From Clostridiales bacterium (GTDB taxonomy: Bacteria > Bacillota > Clostridia > Oscillospirales > Oscillospiraceae), in assembly GCA_022782265.1 (NCBI GenBank), contig JALFOM010000068.1:1-51009 (forward strand): a stretch of 51,009 nucleotides of DNA, written 5' to 3'. The notes beneath the pieces are model-generated. The model saw only the letters and a list, made by a program, of their open reading frames with translations, searched no databases and was not told the origin of the DNA. The translations under genes were made by a program, and so were the position numbers. Shown here piece after piece: positions 41,391 through 50,462 of the stretch; position 1 is the first letter of the stretch; each line of letters starts with the position of its first letter.

Positions 41391-42772
41391 TGGAAGATCT
41401 GAGAAGCAAGCTTTTTTACGAGCAGAAAAACGGCTATGACCTGATCGGCACCGAGGAGCGCATCGCGGTGGAGGACTATTCCCGGGCGTATATGGACTAT
41501 CTGAACCGCTCCCGCACCGAGCGGGAGGCCGTGGCAAACGCCATTGCCATCGCCGAGAGCAAGGGCTTTGTGCCCTATCTGCCCGGCATGGAGCTGAAAC
41601 CCGGGCTTAAAATCTACCGCAACAACCGGGGCAAGGCCCTGATGCTGGCCGTTATCGGCAAAAAAAGCCTGGCGGAGGGCAGCGTGATCGCCGGTGCCCA
41701 TGTGGACGCACCCCGGCTGGACTTAAAGCAAATCACCATGTATGAGTCTGACGAGATGTGCTTTTTCAAGACCCATTACTACGGCGGCATCAAGAAGTAC
41801 CAGTGGGTCACCATACCGCTGGAGCTCCACGGCGTTGTGGCCCTGAAGAGCGGGGAAGTGGTGGATGTGGTTATCGGCCGTGAGCCGGGCGACCCCAAGT
41901 TTGTCATCACCGACCTGCTGCCCCATCTGGCGGCCGACCAGATGAAAAAGACCATGGCAGAGGGCATCACCGGCGAGGGGCTGAATATTCTCATCGGCAG
42001 CACCCCCTATGCCGACGAGGGCAAGGACCGGGTGAAGTACGCTGTGATGAGCATCCTTTACGACATGTACGGCATCACCGAAGAGGACTTCCTCTCCGCC
42101 GAGCTGACCGCCGTGCCCGCCTACGATGTGTGCGAGGTGGGTCTGGACCGCTCCATGATCGGCGGCTATGCCCATGATGACCGGGTCTGCGCCTTTGCTG
42201 AGCTGAAAGCCATTTTTGACGTGGAGGAGCCGGAAAAGACCTGTGTCTGCATCCTTGCGGACAAGGAAGAGGTGGGCTCCGACGGCGTGTCCGGTATGCA
42301 GAGCGCCGCTTTCGACTGCTTCATGGAGGATCTGTGCGAGAGCCAGGGCGTCAGCCTGCGCCGCTGCTACGAAAACAGCTTCTGCCTTTCCGCGGACGTG
42401 TGCAACGCCTATGACCCCCTGTACCCCGAGGTGTCGGAGAAGCGCAGCGACTCCAAGATCAACTACGGTATGGGCATCTGCAAATTCACCGGCGCAAGAG
42501 GCAAGTCCGGCACCAGCGACGCCTCCGCCGAGGTGGTGGCCTATCTGCGCCGCATTTTCGAGGAAAACGGCGTGGTATGGCAGATGGCGGAGCTGGGCAA
42601 GGTGGACCAGGGCGGCGGCGGCACCATCGCCAAGTTCATGGCCAACCGCAATATCGACACCATCGACGCCGGCGTACCTGTGCTGAGTATGCACGCTCCC
42701 TTCGAGGTTGTGGCAAAGTTCGACTGCTACATGACCTACAAGGGCGTCCTCACCGCGTACAGCCAGAAGTAA
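41390..42772 (+). CDS. M18 family aminopeptidase
   Basis: A 460-aa cytosolic zinc peptidase of the M18 (aminopeptidase I/aspartyl aminopeptidase) family. The metal and catalytic motifs are GAHVDAPRLDL, HYYGGIKKYQWV, AHDDRVCAF and DKEEVGSDG. It removes N-terminal residues from peptides, often acidic ones. It overlaps the upstream stop by 1 nt, so it is the last gene of the prfA operon. Confidence 0.93.
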   Translation: MEDLRSKLFYEQKNGYDLIGTEERIAVEDYSRAYMDYLNRSRTEREAVANAIAIAESKGFVPYLPGMELKPGLKIYRNNRGKALMLAVIGKKSLAEGSVIAGAHVDAPRLDLKQITMYESDEMCFFKTHYYGGIKKYQWVTIPLELHGVVALKSGEVVDVVIGREPGDPKFVITDLLPHLAADQMKKTMAEGITGEGLNILIGSTPYADEGKDRVKYAVMSILYDMYGITEEDFLSAELTAVPAYDVCEVGLDRSMIGGYAHDDRVCAFAELKAIFDVEEPEKTCVCILADKEEVGSDGVSGMQSAAFDCFMEDLCESQGVSLRRCYENSFCLSADVCNAYDPLYPEVSEKRSDSKINYGMGICKFTGARGKSGTSDASAEVVAYLRRIFEENGVVWQMAELGKVDQGGGGTIAKFMANRNIDTIDAGVPVLSMHAPFEVVAKFDCYMTYKGVLTAYSQK

Positions 42773-42842
42773 ACCCCTGTCAACCTATGCTGACACGCCC
42801 TGTGCGAATGCCCTTTCCGTGCATGTAAATTTTAATTTCAGC

Positions 42843-42922
42843 AAACGGGCCGCCACATAGGGCGGCCCCTACGCCTCTGTTTGAATTGGGCTGTAGGGGC
42901 GGCCCTGCGTGGCCGCCCGTTT
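42843..42922. repeat. 80-bp palindromic interspersed repeat
   Basis: 30-bp arms (42843-42872 and 42893-42922) are complementary except for a few positions. The core words are GTAGGGGCGGCCC and GGGCGGCCCCTAC. It lies in the 425-bp gene-free stretch after the M18 gene and could also stop transcription. GC-rich foldbacks of this kind are common in Oscillospiraceae intergenic regions. Confidence 0.6.
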
Positions 42923-42932
42923 CCGACCTCCT

Positions 42933-43137
42933 GTCATCCTGAGAATTGCGGTCCACCGCTGCCTGGGGCAGCGAAAGGTGGGCCGCAATTTCCGCAGCCG
43001 CGCCGCTTTTCGGGCCGTCGTGAAACAGGCCCGGAAACGGCATTCGCGGCAAGGCGAGCAAAGCGAAGCGACAAAGGATCCCATATTCAGAGAGACGATG
43101 TTCTATTTACGGGATCCTTCGCTGCGCTCAGGATGAC
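42933..43137. repeat. About 205-bp foldback element with GTCATCCTGAG ends
   Basis: The left end GTCATCCTGAG (42933-42943) and right end CTCAGGATGAC (43127-43137) are perfect inverted repeats. Inside are a hairpin of AATTGCGGTCCACC with GGTGGGCCGCAATT (one mismatch) around GCTGCCTGGGGCAGC, and a second of AAGGATCCC with GGGATCCTT. There is no coding capacity. It looks like a MITE or compound intergenic repeat. Confidence 0.6.
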
Positions 43138-43198
43138 CGAAATCAGCACGCCGGTTATTTTATGCTCTTTCAGGGAAAGATATCCGGGAGGTGAGTGC

Positions 43199-43831
43199 AT
43201 GGATGAAATTCGGGAGCTTGGGTCAAGCCGGGCGCAGAATATACACTGCCTGACCATCGTAGGCCAGGTTGAAGGGCATCAGCTCCTGCCCGAGGATGTA
43301 AAGACCACAAAGTATGAGCATGTGTTGCCGCTGATCGCGGCTATCGAGGAGTCGGCGGAGATTGAAGGGCTGCTGATCCTGCTCAACACCATGGGCGGAG
43401 ACGTGGAGGCGGGACTGGCCATAGCGGAGCTGATTGCCGGGATGAAAAAGCCCAACGTCTCTTTGGTGCTGGGCGGCGGCCACTCCATCGGTGTGCCCCT
43501 GGCAGTGGCCGCAAAGCGCAGCATGATCGCACCCTCCGCCGCCATGACCATTCACCCGGTGCGCTTGAACGGCGTGGTCATCGGCGTACCACAGACCTAC
43601 AACTATTTTAACCGTATTCAGGAGCGGATCGTCAGCTTTGTCACGGAACACTCCCGGGTGAAGCGGGAGGAATATCTCCGCCTGATGACCAATACCGACG
43701 AGCTGGCCAACGACGTGGGCAGCGTGATTTACGGCGCAGAGGCCGTGGAAAAGGGCCTGATCGACTGTATCGGAACCCTGTCTGACGCGCTGGATTATCT
43801 GCACAGCGAGATTGAAAAGAGAAAGAATTAA
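43199..43831 (+). CDS. ClpP-like serine protease (TepA-type)
   Basis: A 210-aa protein of the ClpP/crotonase fold, divergent from the true ClpP at 12046. The catalytic Ser is in GGGHSIGVPLAVAA and His in AMTIHPVRL. This TepA/YmfB-type group sits before ftsK/spoIIIE in many Clostridia, as here. In Bacillus TepA is tied to degradation of spore proteins or to translocation, so the exact role is open. GGGAGGTGAG lies upstream of the ATG at 43199. Confidence 0.88.
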   Translation: MDEIRELGSSRAQNIHCLTIVGQVEGHQLLPEDVKTTKYEHVLPLIAAIEESAEIEGLLILLNTMGGDVEAGLAIAELIAGMKKPNVSLVLGGGHSIGVPLAVAAKRSMIAPSAAMTIHPVRLNGVVIGVPQTYNYFNRIQERIVSFVTEHSRVKREEYLRLMTNTDELANDVGSVIYGAEAVEKGLIDCIGTLSDALDYLHSEIEKRKN

Positions 43832-43838
43832 AATGTAT

Positions 43839-43868
43839 GCTCTGCCGCTGAAGCGGCAGAGCTTTGTT
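43839..43868 (+). terminator. Terminator of the ClpP-like gene
   Basis: GCTCTGCCGC pairs with GCGGCAGAGC around a TGAA loop, followed by TTTGTT. Confidence 0.85.
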
Positions 43869-43877
43869 CTGTTCTGC

Positions 43878-43906
43878 TTGTTTTTGGCATAATCTTGTGT
43901 TATACT
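43878..43906 (+). promoter_or_regulatory. Promoter of uppP
   Basis: TTGTTT (43878-43883), 17-bp spacer, TATACT (43901-43906), about 35 bp before the uppP ATG. Confidence 0.65.
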
Positions 43907-43942
43907 GTTTCGGAATCAGATTTATAGTGGGGGTATATTGGG

Positions 43943-44776
43943 ATGAGCATATTAAACGCCGTAATATTGGGACTGGTGCAGGGAATCGCGGAATTTTTGC
44001 CGATCTCCAGCTCCGGTCATCTGTCCATTCTGAATAACCTCTTCCATATGTCCACCGCCGAGGACGGACATCTGTTTTTTGACGTGCTGCTCCATCTGGG
44101 CACGCTGATTTCCATTTTGATCGTGTACTGGTCGGATATCGTTCAGATGTTCTTTGAGGTGATCAGCTTTGTCAACCTGGGGCCCCTTGCAGGGGAGAGA
44201 AGGGAACACTATCCCGCCGCCAGAATGTTTCTGTTAATCGTGACGGCCACTCTGCCCTTGTTCCTCATCCTGCCCATCAACGATATGATCGAAGGGCTGT
44301 ACTATAACAGTGTCTTCATGGGCGTGATGCTCATTCTCACCGGCTGTATGCTCTATGTTTCGGACAGGATCCTTCCCGGGAGAAAGACAGAGAAGAACAT
44401 GACCTTCCTGGATGCGCTGATCGTGGGCATCTGCCAGTGCGTGGCCACCATCCCCGGCCTTTCCCGCTCCGGAACCACCATCACCGCGGGGCTGGCCACC
44501 GGCCTTCGCCGGGAATTTGCGGTCAAATTCTCTTTCCTCATGTCTCTGCCCGCCGTGCTGGGCGCAAATATCCTCAGCTTTGTGGACGCGGTGCAGGAGG
44601 GTGTGGACTGGGCAAACATGCCCGCCTATCTGATCGGTATGGCTGTGGCTATGGTCTCCGGCATCGGCGCCATCAGTCTTCTCAAATACATATCCCAAAA
44701 GGGTAAATTTGGCGGCTTTGCCTACTACTGCTGGGTGGTGGGCGTACTTTCCATCATTCTTACGGCGATCTTCTGA
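43943..44776 (+). CDS. uppP: Undecaprenyl-diphosphate phosphatase (UppP/BacA)
   Basis: A 277-aa membrane enzyme with about eight spans that recycles the undecaprenyl lipid carrier of cell-wall synthesis; extra copies give bacitracin tolerance. Active-site blocks are GLVQGIAEFLPISSSGHL near the N terminus and PGLSRSGTTITAGL in the middle. It starts shortly after its own promoter and is followed by ftsK after 21 bp. Confidence 0.95.
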   Translation: MSILNAVILGLVQGIAEFLPISSSGHLSILNNLFHMSTAEDGHLFFDVLLHLGTLISILIVYWSDIVQMFFEVISFVNLGPLAGERREHYPAARMFLLIVTATLPLFLILPINDMIEGLYYNSVFMGVMLILTGCMLYVSDRILPGRKTEKNMTFLDALIVGICQCVATIPGLSRSGTTITAGLATGLRREFAVKFSFLMSLPAVLGANILSFVDAVQEGVDWANMPAYLIGMAVAMVSGIGAISLLKYISQKGKFGGFAYYCWVVGVLSIILTAIF

Positions 44777-44797
44777 GCGGAGAAAGGATCAGAATCA

Positions 44798-47413
44798 ATG
44801 GCACAAAGCACAAATTCTTCAAAAAAGAACACTGCTGCGGCAAAAAAGACCGATACCAAGGCAAAAAAAAGCAGCAAAGCGGAAAATGTTGTTCCGCCTG
44901 AGCCGCCCGCCGCGCCCATCAACCGGGAGGTCACGGCCTTTGTCTTCTTCTTTATCGCAGTCTTTATCATTATCAGCTATTTCAATACCGAAGGGGCTGT
45001 TATCGCTTTTGGCGCAAACCTCATCAAGGGGCTTTTCGGCTGGGGCTATTGGCTCTCAGCACCCGCCTTTCTGGCTGCGGCCTTTATTTTGGCCTTCCAC
45101 CGGGGTAAGCCGGTGGCCCTTCGCGTAACGGCAATCTTCTTGCTGCCCGTCCTTTTCGCGGCCATGGGCAATCTGTTTTTTGCCGTACCCGTCGCGGGCG
45201 ATTTTGACCTGAAGCTTGTGGTGGGCAATCTGTTTCTGGAGGGCCAGGCCCTGAATTCCGGCGGCGTGATCGCCGGGCTGATCGCTGTGGGACTGGAGAT
45301 GGCCCTGAGCATTTACGGCGCCCTTCCCTTGCTGCTGGTCTTGTTTGTCGTCTGCGTGTTTGTGGGCTTTAAGATCAGCTTAAGCGGCATGATCGGCAAG
45401 GTGAGAGAAAATTCAGCCAGAGATGATGCTGCCGATGAACCTGCTCCGGTAATCCAGCAGCTGCCTGAAAAAAAGAAGAGAAAGAACGAGCCGAAAGCGG
45501 AAAAGAAGATCGAGCGCATTCCCCGTTCCTCCTTCCCTGTGGACATTCCCCTGGGCGATGAGGATGAGGAGGCCCTTCCTCTCAACGATCTGCGCAATTA
45601 CGACCGTGAGGAAGGGGAGGAGAAGGCCGCCCGCCGTACAAAGGTGCGGAAGAAAGCCGCCGAGGAGAGTGCAGCCACCAAAGGGCTTGCGCCCCTGTCG
45701 GTGGAAGAGGCCGCCTCTGTGGCCGGCGTGGATCTGGACGACGGCTTTGTGGATATCCCGGTTCCGCCGAAAACAAAGCGCAGCCGCGTCACCATGACCG
45801 CCGAGATCTCCGACCCGCCCAAGACGAAAAAGCTCAGCCATGAGGATGTGGCGGCGGAGGCCCAGGCTATGGCGGAGGCCATCGCCGGAAAGACTGACAG
45901 CACCGGCTATGAATTTCCGCCGGTGTCCCTGCTCCGGGCCAGCAGCGCAGCTGCCATTGACAGCAAGGACGAAGTGATGCTCAACAAAGAGCGGCTGGAA
46001 GGGGCTATCCGCAGCTTCGGCATCAGCGCCGCCATTGTGGGCGTGATCCGCGGGCCTACCGTCACCCGCTACGATATCGAGCTTGACCAGGGCGTGAAGC
46101 TGTCCCGGGTGACCAATCTGGCAGGGGACCTGGCCCTGGCCCTGGGCGTGATCAATGTGCGTATCGCGCCCATTCCGGACAAGATCTCCACCGTGGGTAT
46201 TGAGGTGCCGAACAAGATCGTCAGCACCGTGTATCTCCGGGACATCATTGAGTCGCCTAAGTTTATCAACGCCAAGTCCAGGCTCAGCTTTGCTCTGGGC
46301 AAGGATATCGGCGGCGAGTGCATCGTGGGCAACATCGCAAAGCTGCCCCACATGCTCATTGCCGGTACTACCGGCTCCGGTAAATCCGTGTGCATGAACT
46401 CCCTGATTCTCAGCCTGCTCTACAAGGCCAGGCCGGATGAGGTGAAGCTCATCATGATCGACCCCAAGATGGTGGAGCTGGGCGTATATAACGGCATACC
46501 CCACCTTTATGTCCCGGTGGTGACCGACCCGAAGAAAGCTGCCGGCGCCCTGCAGTGGTCCGTGGTGGAGATGCTCAAGCGCTACCGCCTGTTTTCCGAG
46601 GTAGGTGTCCGGGACCTGGAAAACTACAATAAGCACTGCGAGGCCGTAGGCGAGCAGACTCTCCCCCAGGTGGTCATTGTCATCGACGAGCTGGCCGACT
46701 TGATGATGATCGCCTCCAAGGAAGTGGAGGAGAGCATCTGCCGCGTGGCTCAGATGGGCCGCGCCGCCGGTATGCATCTCATCATTGCCACCCAGCGCCC
46801 CTCCGCCGATGTGATCACCGGCCTGATGAAGGCCAATATCCCTTCCCGCATCGCCTTTGCGGTATCCTCCGCTATGGAAAGCCGCATCATTCTGGACCAG
46901 GGCGGCGCGGAGAAGCTGGTGGGTATGGGCGACATGCTGTTTTCTCCCGTGGGCTGCGGCAAGCCCACCCGCATTCAGGGCGCTTTCGTCTCCGACGAGG
47001 AGAGGGAAGAGGTCATCCAGTTCATCAAGGAGAGCGCGGGTACTGCCCAGCAGAACGATGAGATCGAGGCCTATATGAACAAGGCTGTGGAGGATAAAAA
47101 TTCCACGGACAACAGCAGCGAACCTGCGGGCGACTTTGACGAGATGCTGCCCCAGGCCGTGGAGGCCGTGCTGGAGGTCAAGTCCTGCTCCGTCTCCATG
47201 CTTCAGCGCCGGGTGAAGCTGGGTTATTCCCGGGCGGCCCGCATCGTTGACCAGATGGAGGAGCTGGGCATTGTTGGCCCCTATGAGGGCGCAAAGCCCC
47301 GGCAGGTGCTGATCGACAGGGCCGGATGGCACGATATTCAGGTTCAGCTGGGCCTTGCCTCCGACGACGATCTGTCCCTGGCCGCGGAGATGAACGACGA
47401 GAACGACTACTGA
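44798..47413 (+). CDS. ftsK: DNA translocase FtsK/SpoIIIE
   Basis: An 871-aa septal DNA pump. A basic N-terminal tail is followed by four membrane spans (about residues 45-205), a long charged linker (about 205-400) and the RecA-like motor with Walker A GTTGSGKSV (about 523-531) and Walker B VVIVIDELADL. The C-terminal winged-helix gamma domain (about 800-860: SVSMLQRRVKLGYSRAARI) reads polar DNA motifs. In spore formers the SpoIIIE form packs the forespore chromosome. The two cannot be told apart here. Confidence 0.95.
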   Translation: MAQSTNSSKKNTAAAKKTDTKAKKSSKAENVVPPEPPAAPINREVTAFVFFFIAVFIIISYFNTEGAVIAFGANLIKGLFGWGYWLSAPAFLAAAFILAFHRGKPVALRVTAIFLLPVLFAAMGNLFFAVPVAGDFDLKLVVGNLFLEGQALNSGGVIAGLIAVGLEMALSIYGALPLLLVLFVVCVFVGFKISLSGMIGKVRENSARDDAADEPAPVIQQLPEKKKRKNEPKAEKKIERIPRSSFPVDIPLGDEDEEALPLNDLRNYDREEGEEKAARRTKVRKKAAEESAATKGLAPLSVEEAASVAGVDLDDGFVDIPVPPKTKRSRVTMTAEISDPPKTKKLSHEDVAAEAQAMAEAIAGKTDSTGYEFPPVSLLRASSAAAIDSKDEVMLNKERLEGAIRSFGISAAIVGVIRGPTVTRYDIELDQGVKLSRVTNLAGDLALALGVINVRIAPIPDKISTVGIEVPNKIVSTVYLRDIIESPKFINAKSRLSFALGKDIGGECIVGNIAKLPHMLIAGTTGSGKSVCMNSLILSLLYKARPDEVKLIMIDPKMVELGVYNGIPHLYVPVVTDPKKAAGALQWSVVEMLKRYRLFSEVGVRDLENYNKHCEAVGEQTLPQVVIVIDELADLMMIASKEVEESICRVAQMGRAAGMHLIIATQRPSADVITGLMKANIPSRIAFAVSSAMESRIILDQGGAEKLVGMGDMLFSPVGCGKPTRIQGAFVSDEEREEVIQFIKESAGTAQQNDEIEAYMNKAVEDKNSTDNSSEPAGDFDEMLPQAVEAVLEVKSCSVSMLQRRVKLGYSRAARIVDQMEELGIVGPYEGAKPRQVLIDRAGWHDIQVQLGLASDDDLSLAAEMNDENDY

Positions 47414-47415
47414 AG

Positions 47416-47439
47416 AAAGGGCGTTTACCGCCCTTTTTT
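47416..47439 (+). terminator. Terminator of ftsK
   Basis: AAAGGGCG pairs with CGCCCTTT around a 5-nt loop and ends in six Ts, directly after the stop codon. Confidence 0.88.
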
Positions 47440-47456
47440 CATTAAAGGAAACAATT

Positions 47457-47858
47457 ATGGATTATTTTTGCCCGAACATGTCCGAACAGGACGTGAACAA
47501 AATCAGTATGCTGGGCCTTGCCCACATCGGCGACAGCGTGTATGAGCTGCTGACCAGGACCATGCTCTGCCGTCAGGGTCACTCCTCGGTCATTGAGCTG
47601 CACAAGCTCACGGTGTCCTTTGTGAATGCCCCGGCCCAGGCCGCGGCGGCGGAGAAGATCCTGCCGCTGCTCAGCGAAAAGGAGAGCGCCGTGTACCGGC
47701 GCGGGCGCAACGCCAAGGTAAACTCCGTTCCCCACAAGGCCAGTATCAGCCAGTACCACGCCGCCACCGGCCTGGAGGCCCTGTTCGGCTGGCTCTATCT
47801 CCAGGGGCAGACGGAGCGGATCGCTGCTCTTTTCGCGGCCATCATGGAGGTGGAGTGA
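47457..47858 (+). CDS. mrnC: Mini-ribonuclease III
   Basis: A 133-aa enzyme with only the RNase III catalytic domain and no dsRNA-binding domain; in Bacillus it matures 23S rRNA. Catalytic carboxylates lie in GDSVYELLTR (D26, E30) and HAATGLEALFGWLYL. The YRRGRNAK basic patch is typical. AAAGGAA precedes the ATG. It is followed by rqcH after 1 nt. Confidence 0.94.
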   Translation: MDYFCPNMSEQDVNKISMLGLAHIGDSVYELLTRTMLCRQGHSSVIELHKLTVSFVNAPAQAAAAEKILPLLSEKESAVYRRGRNAKVNSVPHKASISQYHAATGLEALFGWLYLQGQTERIAALFAAIMEVE

Positions 47859-47859
47859 A

Positions 47860-49581
47860 ATGCCGCTTGACGCCATATGCCTCAGCGCACTGACCGCTGA
47901 ACTGCGGGAAAAGCTGGAGGGCGCAAAGATTGACAAGGTGCAGCAGCCGGAAAGGGACATGCTGATCCTGTCCCTGCGGGGCAGAAGCGGAAATTCCCGC
48001 CTGCTTATCGCGGCGGGGGCCGGGAATGCCCGGGTACATCTCACCGGGGAGAGCATGGAAAACCCGGCGGAGCCGCCCATGTTCTGTATGCTGCTGCGCA
48101 AGCATCTTGTGGGCGCACGCATCGCCGCTCTGGAGCAGCCGGAGCATGAGCGTATGCTGGTGCTCGATTTGGATACAAGAGACGAGATGGGCGACCTGTC
48201 CCGGAAAAGGCTGGCGGTGGAGATGATCGGCAGAAGCGCAAACGTGATCCTTGTGGGCACTGACGGCCGGATCATCGACTGTATGCGCCGCATGGACTTT
48301 GCGGGTGACGCGGACCGACGGCTGCTGCCGGGAATGATCTACCGCCTGCCGCCCAAGCAGAACAAGAGGGATTTCTTCTCCTCCGACAGCGAGACAAGGC
48401 GGGCCCTTGCGGACAGCGCGGACAGGGAGATTCCCGTGGACAAGTGGCTGCTGGACAATTTCTCCGGTCTTTCGCCCCTGATCTGCCGGGAGCTGGCCTT
48501 CCGCTGCGGCGGCAGATTTGAGACCCTGCCGGAGCAGCTTGACGCCCTGCACGATACCGTTGCCAACGGGGAATTTACGCCCTATATGCTTCTTGATGAG
48601 GATAAGCCCCGGGATTTCAGCTTCATGCCCATCCGCCAGTACGGCGGCAGCATGAAGGGGGAGGGCTTTGACAGCTTTTCCGCCCTGCTGGACGCCTTTT
48701 ATGCCCGCCGGGACCGGGCCGAGCGGCAGCGCCGCCGCAGCCATGAACTGAGCCGCAGTGTAAAGACCATGCGGGACCGGCTGGTGAGAAAGCTTGCCGG
48801 GCAGACCGAGGAGCTTCAGCGCACCACAGGCCGGGAGGAGATCCGGAAAAACGCCGAGCTGATCACCGCCAACATGTACCGGCTGAGAAAGGGCGACCGG
48901 GAGCTTTGCTGCGAGGACTATTATCAGCCGGATTGCCCTGAGGTCAAAATCGCCCTCGATCCGCTGAAAACGCCCCAGCAGAACGCCGCCGCCATGTATA
49001 AGGAGTATAACAAGCTGAAAGCGGCGGAGGAGCATCTGACGGTGCTCATCGACCAGGGGGAAAAGCAGCTGGATTACCTGAACAGCGTGCTGGAGGAGCT
49101 TGCCCGGGCGGAGACGGAGAAGGACATTTCCGATATCCGCCGGGAGCTGATGGAGACCGGCTATATCAAAAAGGCCAAGGGAGCGAAACCGGAGCGGATC
49201 AAGGCCCAGGCCCCGCTGCGCTTTGTCTCCGACGACGGCCTGGAGATCCTGATCGGCCGCAGCAATACCCAGAATGACGAGCTGACCACAAAGCTTGCCC
49301 GGCGCACCGACTACTGGCTGCATACCCAGAAGGTGCACGGCAGCCATGTGATCATCCGCTGTGACGGCCTGGAGCCGCCGGAGCGGACGCTGGAACAGGC
49401 GGCGTCCCTGGCCGTGTATTATTCCCAGGGCCGGGACGGCGGCAAGGTCCCGGTGGATTACACCATGGTCCGTTTCGTCCGCAAGCCCTCCGGCGCCCTG
49501 CCCGGAAAGGTCATCTATACGGACTATAAAACCATGTTGGCTCAGGCAGACGAAGCTCTGGCCCAAAGGCTGAAAAAATAA
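47860..49581 (+). CDS. rqcH: Ribosome quality control factor RqcH (NFACT family)
   Basis: A 573-aa protein with NFACT-N, two helix-hairpin-helix and coiled-coil stretches (about residues 280-440) and the NFACT-R domain near the C terminus (YWLHTQKVHGSHVIIR). RqcH binds stalled 50S subunits and adds alanine tails to trapped chains; older names are FbpA and fibronectin-binding protein. The N-domain block TRDEMGDLSRKRLAVEMIGRS is well conserved. GGAGTG precedes the ATG. Confidence 0.95.
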   Translation: MPLDAICLSALTAELREKLEGAKIDKVQQPERDMLILSLRGRSGNSRLLIAAGAGNARVHLTGESMENPAEPPMFCMLLRKHLVGARIAALEQPEHERMLVLDLDTRDEMGDLSRKRLAVEMIGRSANVILVGTDGRIIDCMRRMDFAGDADRRLLPGMIYRLPPKQNKRDFFSSDSETRRALADSADREIPVDKWLLDNFSGLSPLICRELAFRCGGRFETLPEQLDALHDTVANGEFTPYMLLDEDKPRDFSFMPIRQYGGSMKGEGFDSFSALLDAFYARRDRAERQRRRSHELSRSVKTMRDRLVRKLAGQTEELQRTTGREEIRKNAELITANMYRLRKGDRELCCEDYYQPDCPEVKIALDPLKTPQQNAAAMYKEYNKLKAAEEHLTVLIDQGEKQLDYLNSVLEELARAETEKDISDIRRELMETGYIKKAKGAKPERIKAQAPLRFVSDDGLEILIGRSNTQNDELTTKLARRTDYWLHTQKVHGSHVIIRCDGLEPPERTLEQAASLAVYYSQGRDGGKVPVDYTMVRFVRKPSGALPGKVIYTDYKTMLAQADEALAQRLKK

Positions 49582-49634
49582 AAAATCAGGCTCTTTGACC
49601 GGATTGGGAAAACGATTTTTTCCTGGAAGAAGAC

Positions 49635-49835
49635 ATGATGGAAATTTTCAGAGAGGCTTCAGACATTACAAGCTATGATATTCGTGCGTGTATTGACCAG
49701 GTACGGGAAAAAAGCGGGGACTCTCCGAAACTGATTATCGCAGAAAAATTGATTAAAAACATGAATAGGGAAGTATTAATTATTTCCCGTACAGTATTGC
49801 ACCACAAATGGTATGGAGAATCTCAGTATCTTTAA
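49635..49835 (+). CDS. Hypothetical 66-aa protein
   Basis: A short helical protein with no family that I recognise. A GGAAGAAG stretch lies before the ATG at 49635 (a second ATG follows at 49638). Composition shifts here to AT-rich codons, unlike the upstream rqcH. It could be a truncated gene or a small acquired ORF. Between 49582 and 49634 I see nothing else. Confidence 0.4.
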   Translation: MMEIFREASDITSYDIRACIDQVREKSGDSPKLIIAEKLIKNMNREVLIISRTVLHHKWYGESQYL

Positions 49836-49873
49836 TTATTTTCTGTCTGTTTATTCGGAAAATAATATATTTC

Positions 49874-49902
49874 TTTACAAAAAGAATGTACTATTGTAAA
49901 AT
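49874..49902 (+). promoter_or_regulatory. Promoter of the DUF1810 gene
   Basis: TTTACA (49874-49879), 17-bp spacer, TAAAAT (49897-49902), 60 bp before the ATG. Confidence 0.6.
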
Positions 49903-49961
49903 AAAACCAGGTAAAATGTGGAACATTCATTTGCCCGTGGTTTTGAAGTTGGGAGAGAGAT

Positions 49962-50462
49962 ATGATGCAGCAGGCGCAAATAAATCTCGACAGATTCGTT
50001 TATGCACAGGAAACTACCTATGGGAATGCGCTTTCCGAAATCAGAAACGGTAAAAAATTGAGCCACTGGATGTGGTACATATTCCCTCAGGTTGAAGGAA
50101 TAGGCAGAAGCGATATGTCACAGCGTTATGCGATATCCAGTCTGGAAGAAGCAAAGGCTTATCTTCAGCATCCGCTTCTCGGGAATAGACTTCGTGAGAT
50201 ATCAAGCGCAGTTTTGACACTTGAAGGGAGAAGTGCTGTAGATATTTTTGACCGCACAGATGCAAGAAAACTAAAAGCCTGCATGACGCTTTTTCATCTG
50301 GCTGCCCCGGATGAATCTGTTTTCATCCAAGTGCTGGAAAAGTATTTTGACGGCAGGTTTAATCGGCATACTGTGCGGTTTCTGAAAGAACGTGGCGAAT
50401 TCTTTCTTTCATCTGACGATAATTGGCGGTGGCAAAAATATAAAAATCAGGAGGATAGATGA
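49962..50462 (+). CDS. DUF1810 domain protein
   Basis: A 166-aa cytosolic protein. The core SHWMWYIFPQVEGIGRSDMS and ALSEIRNGKKLSHW, followed by EAKAYLQHPLLGNRLRE, is diagnostic of DUF1810. The family is widespread and mobile, and its biochemical role is unknown (some members were called calpastatin-like). GGGAGAG lies 3-9 nt before the ATG. The stop overlaps the next gene. Confidence 0.9.
   Translation: MMQQAQINLDRFVYAQETTYGNALSEIRNGKKLSHWMWYIFPQVEGIGRSDMSQRYAISSLEEAKAYLQHPLLGNRLREISSAVLTLEGRSAVDIFDRTDARKLKACMTLFHLAAPDESVFIQVLEKYFDGRFNRHTVRFLKERGEFFLSSDDNWRWQKYKNQEDR

Noticed and set aside
42881-43198. N-terminal extension of the ClpP-like gene into the repeat region
   Set aside because: The frame stays open by chance through palindromic repeats; the SD and family N terminus place the start at 43199.
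45413-47332. 639-residue open frame antisense to ftsK
   Set aside because: It follows the codon pattern of the opposite strand in a GC-rich gene, has no family features and overlaps a complete ftsK. The same holds for long antisense frames over clpX (12771-14003), lon (15053-16477), tig (10575-11549) and livK (34099-35355).
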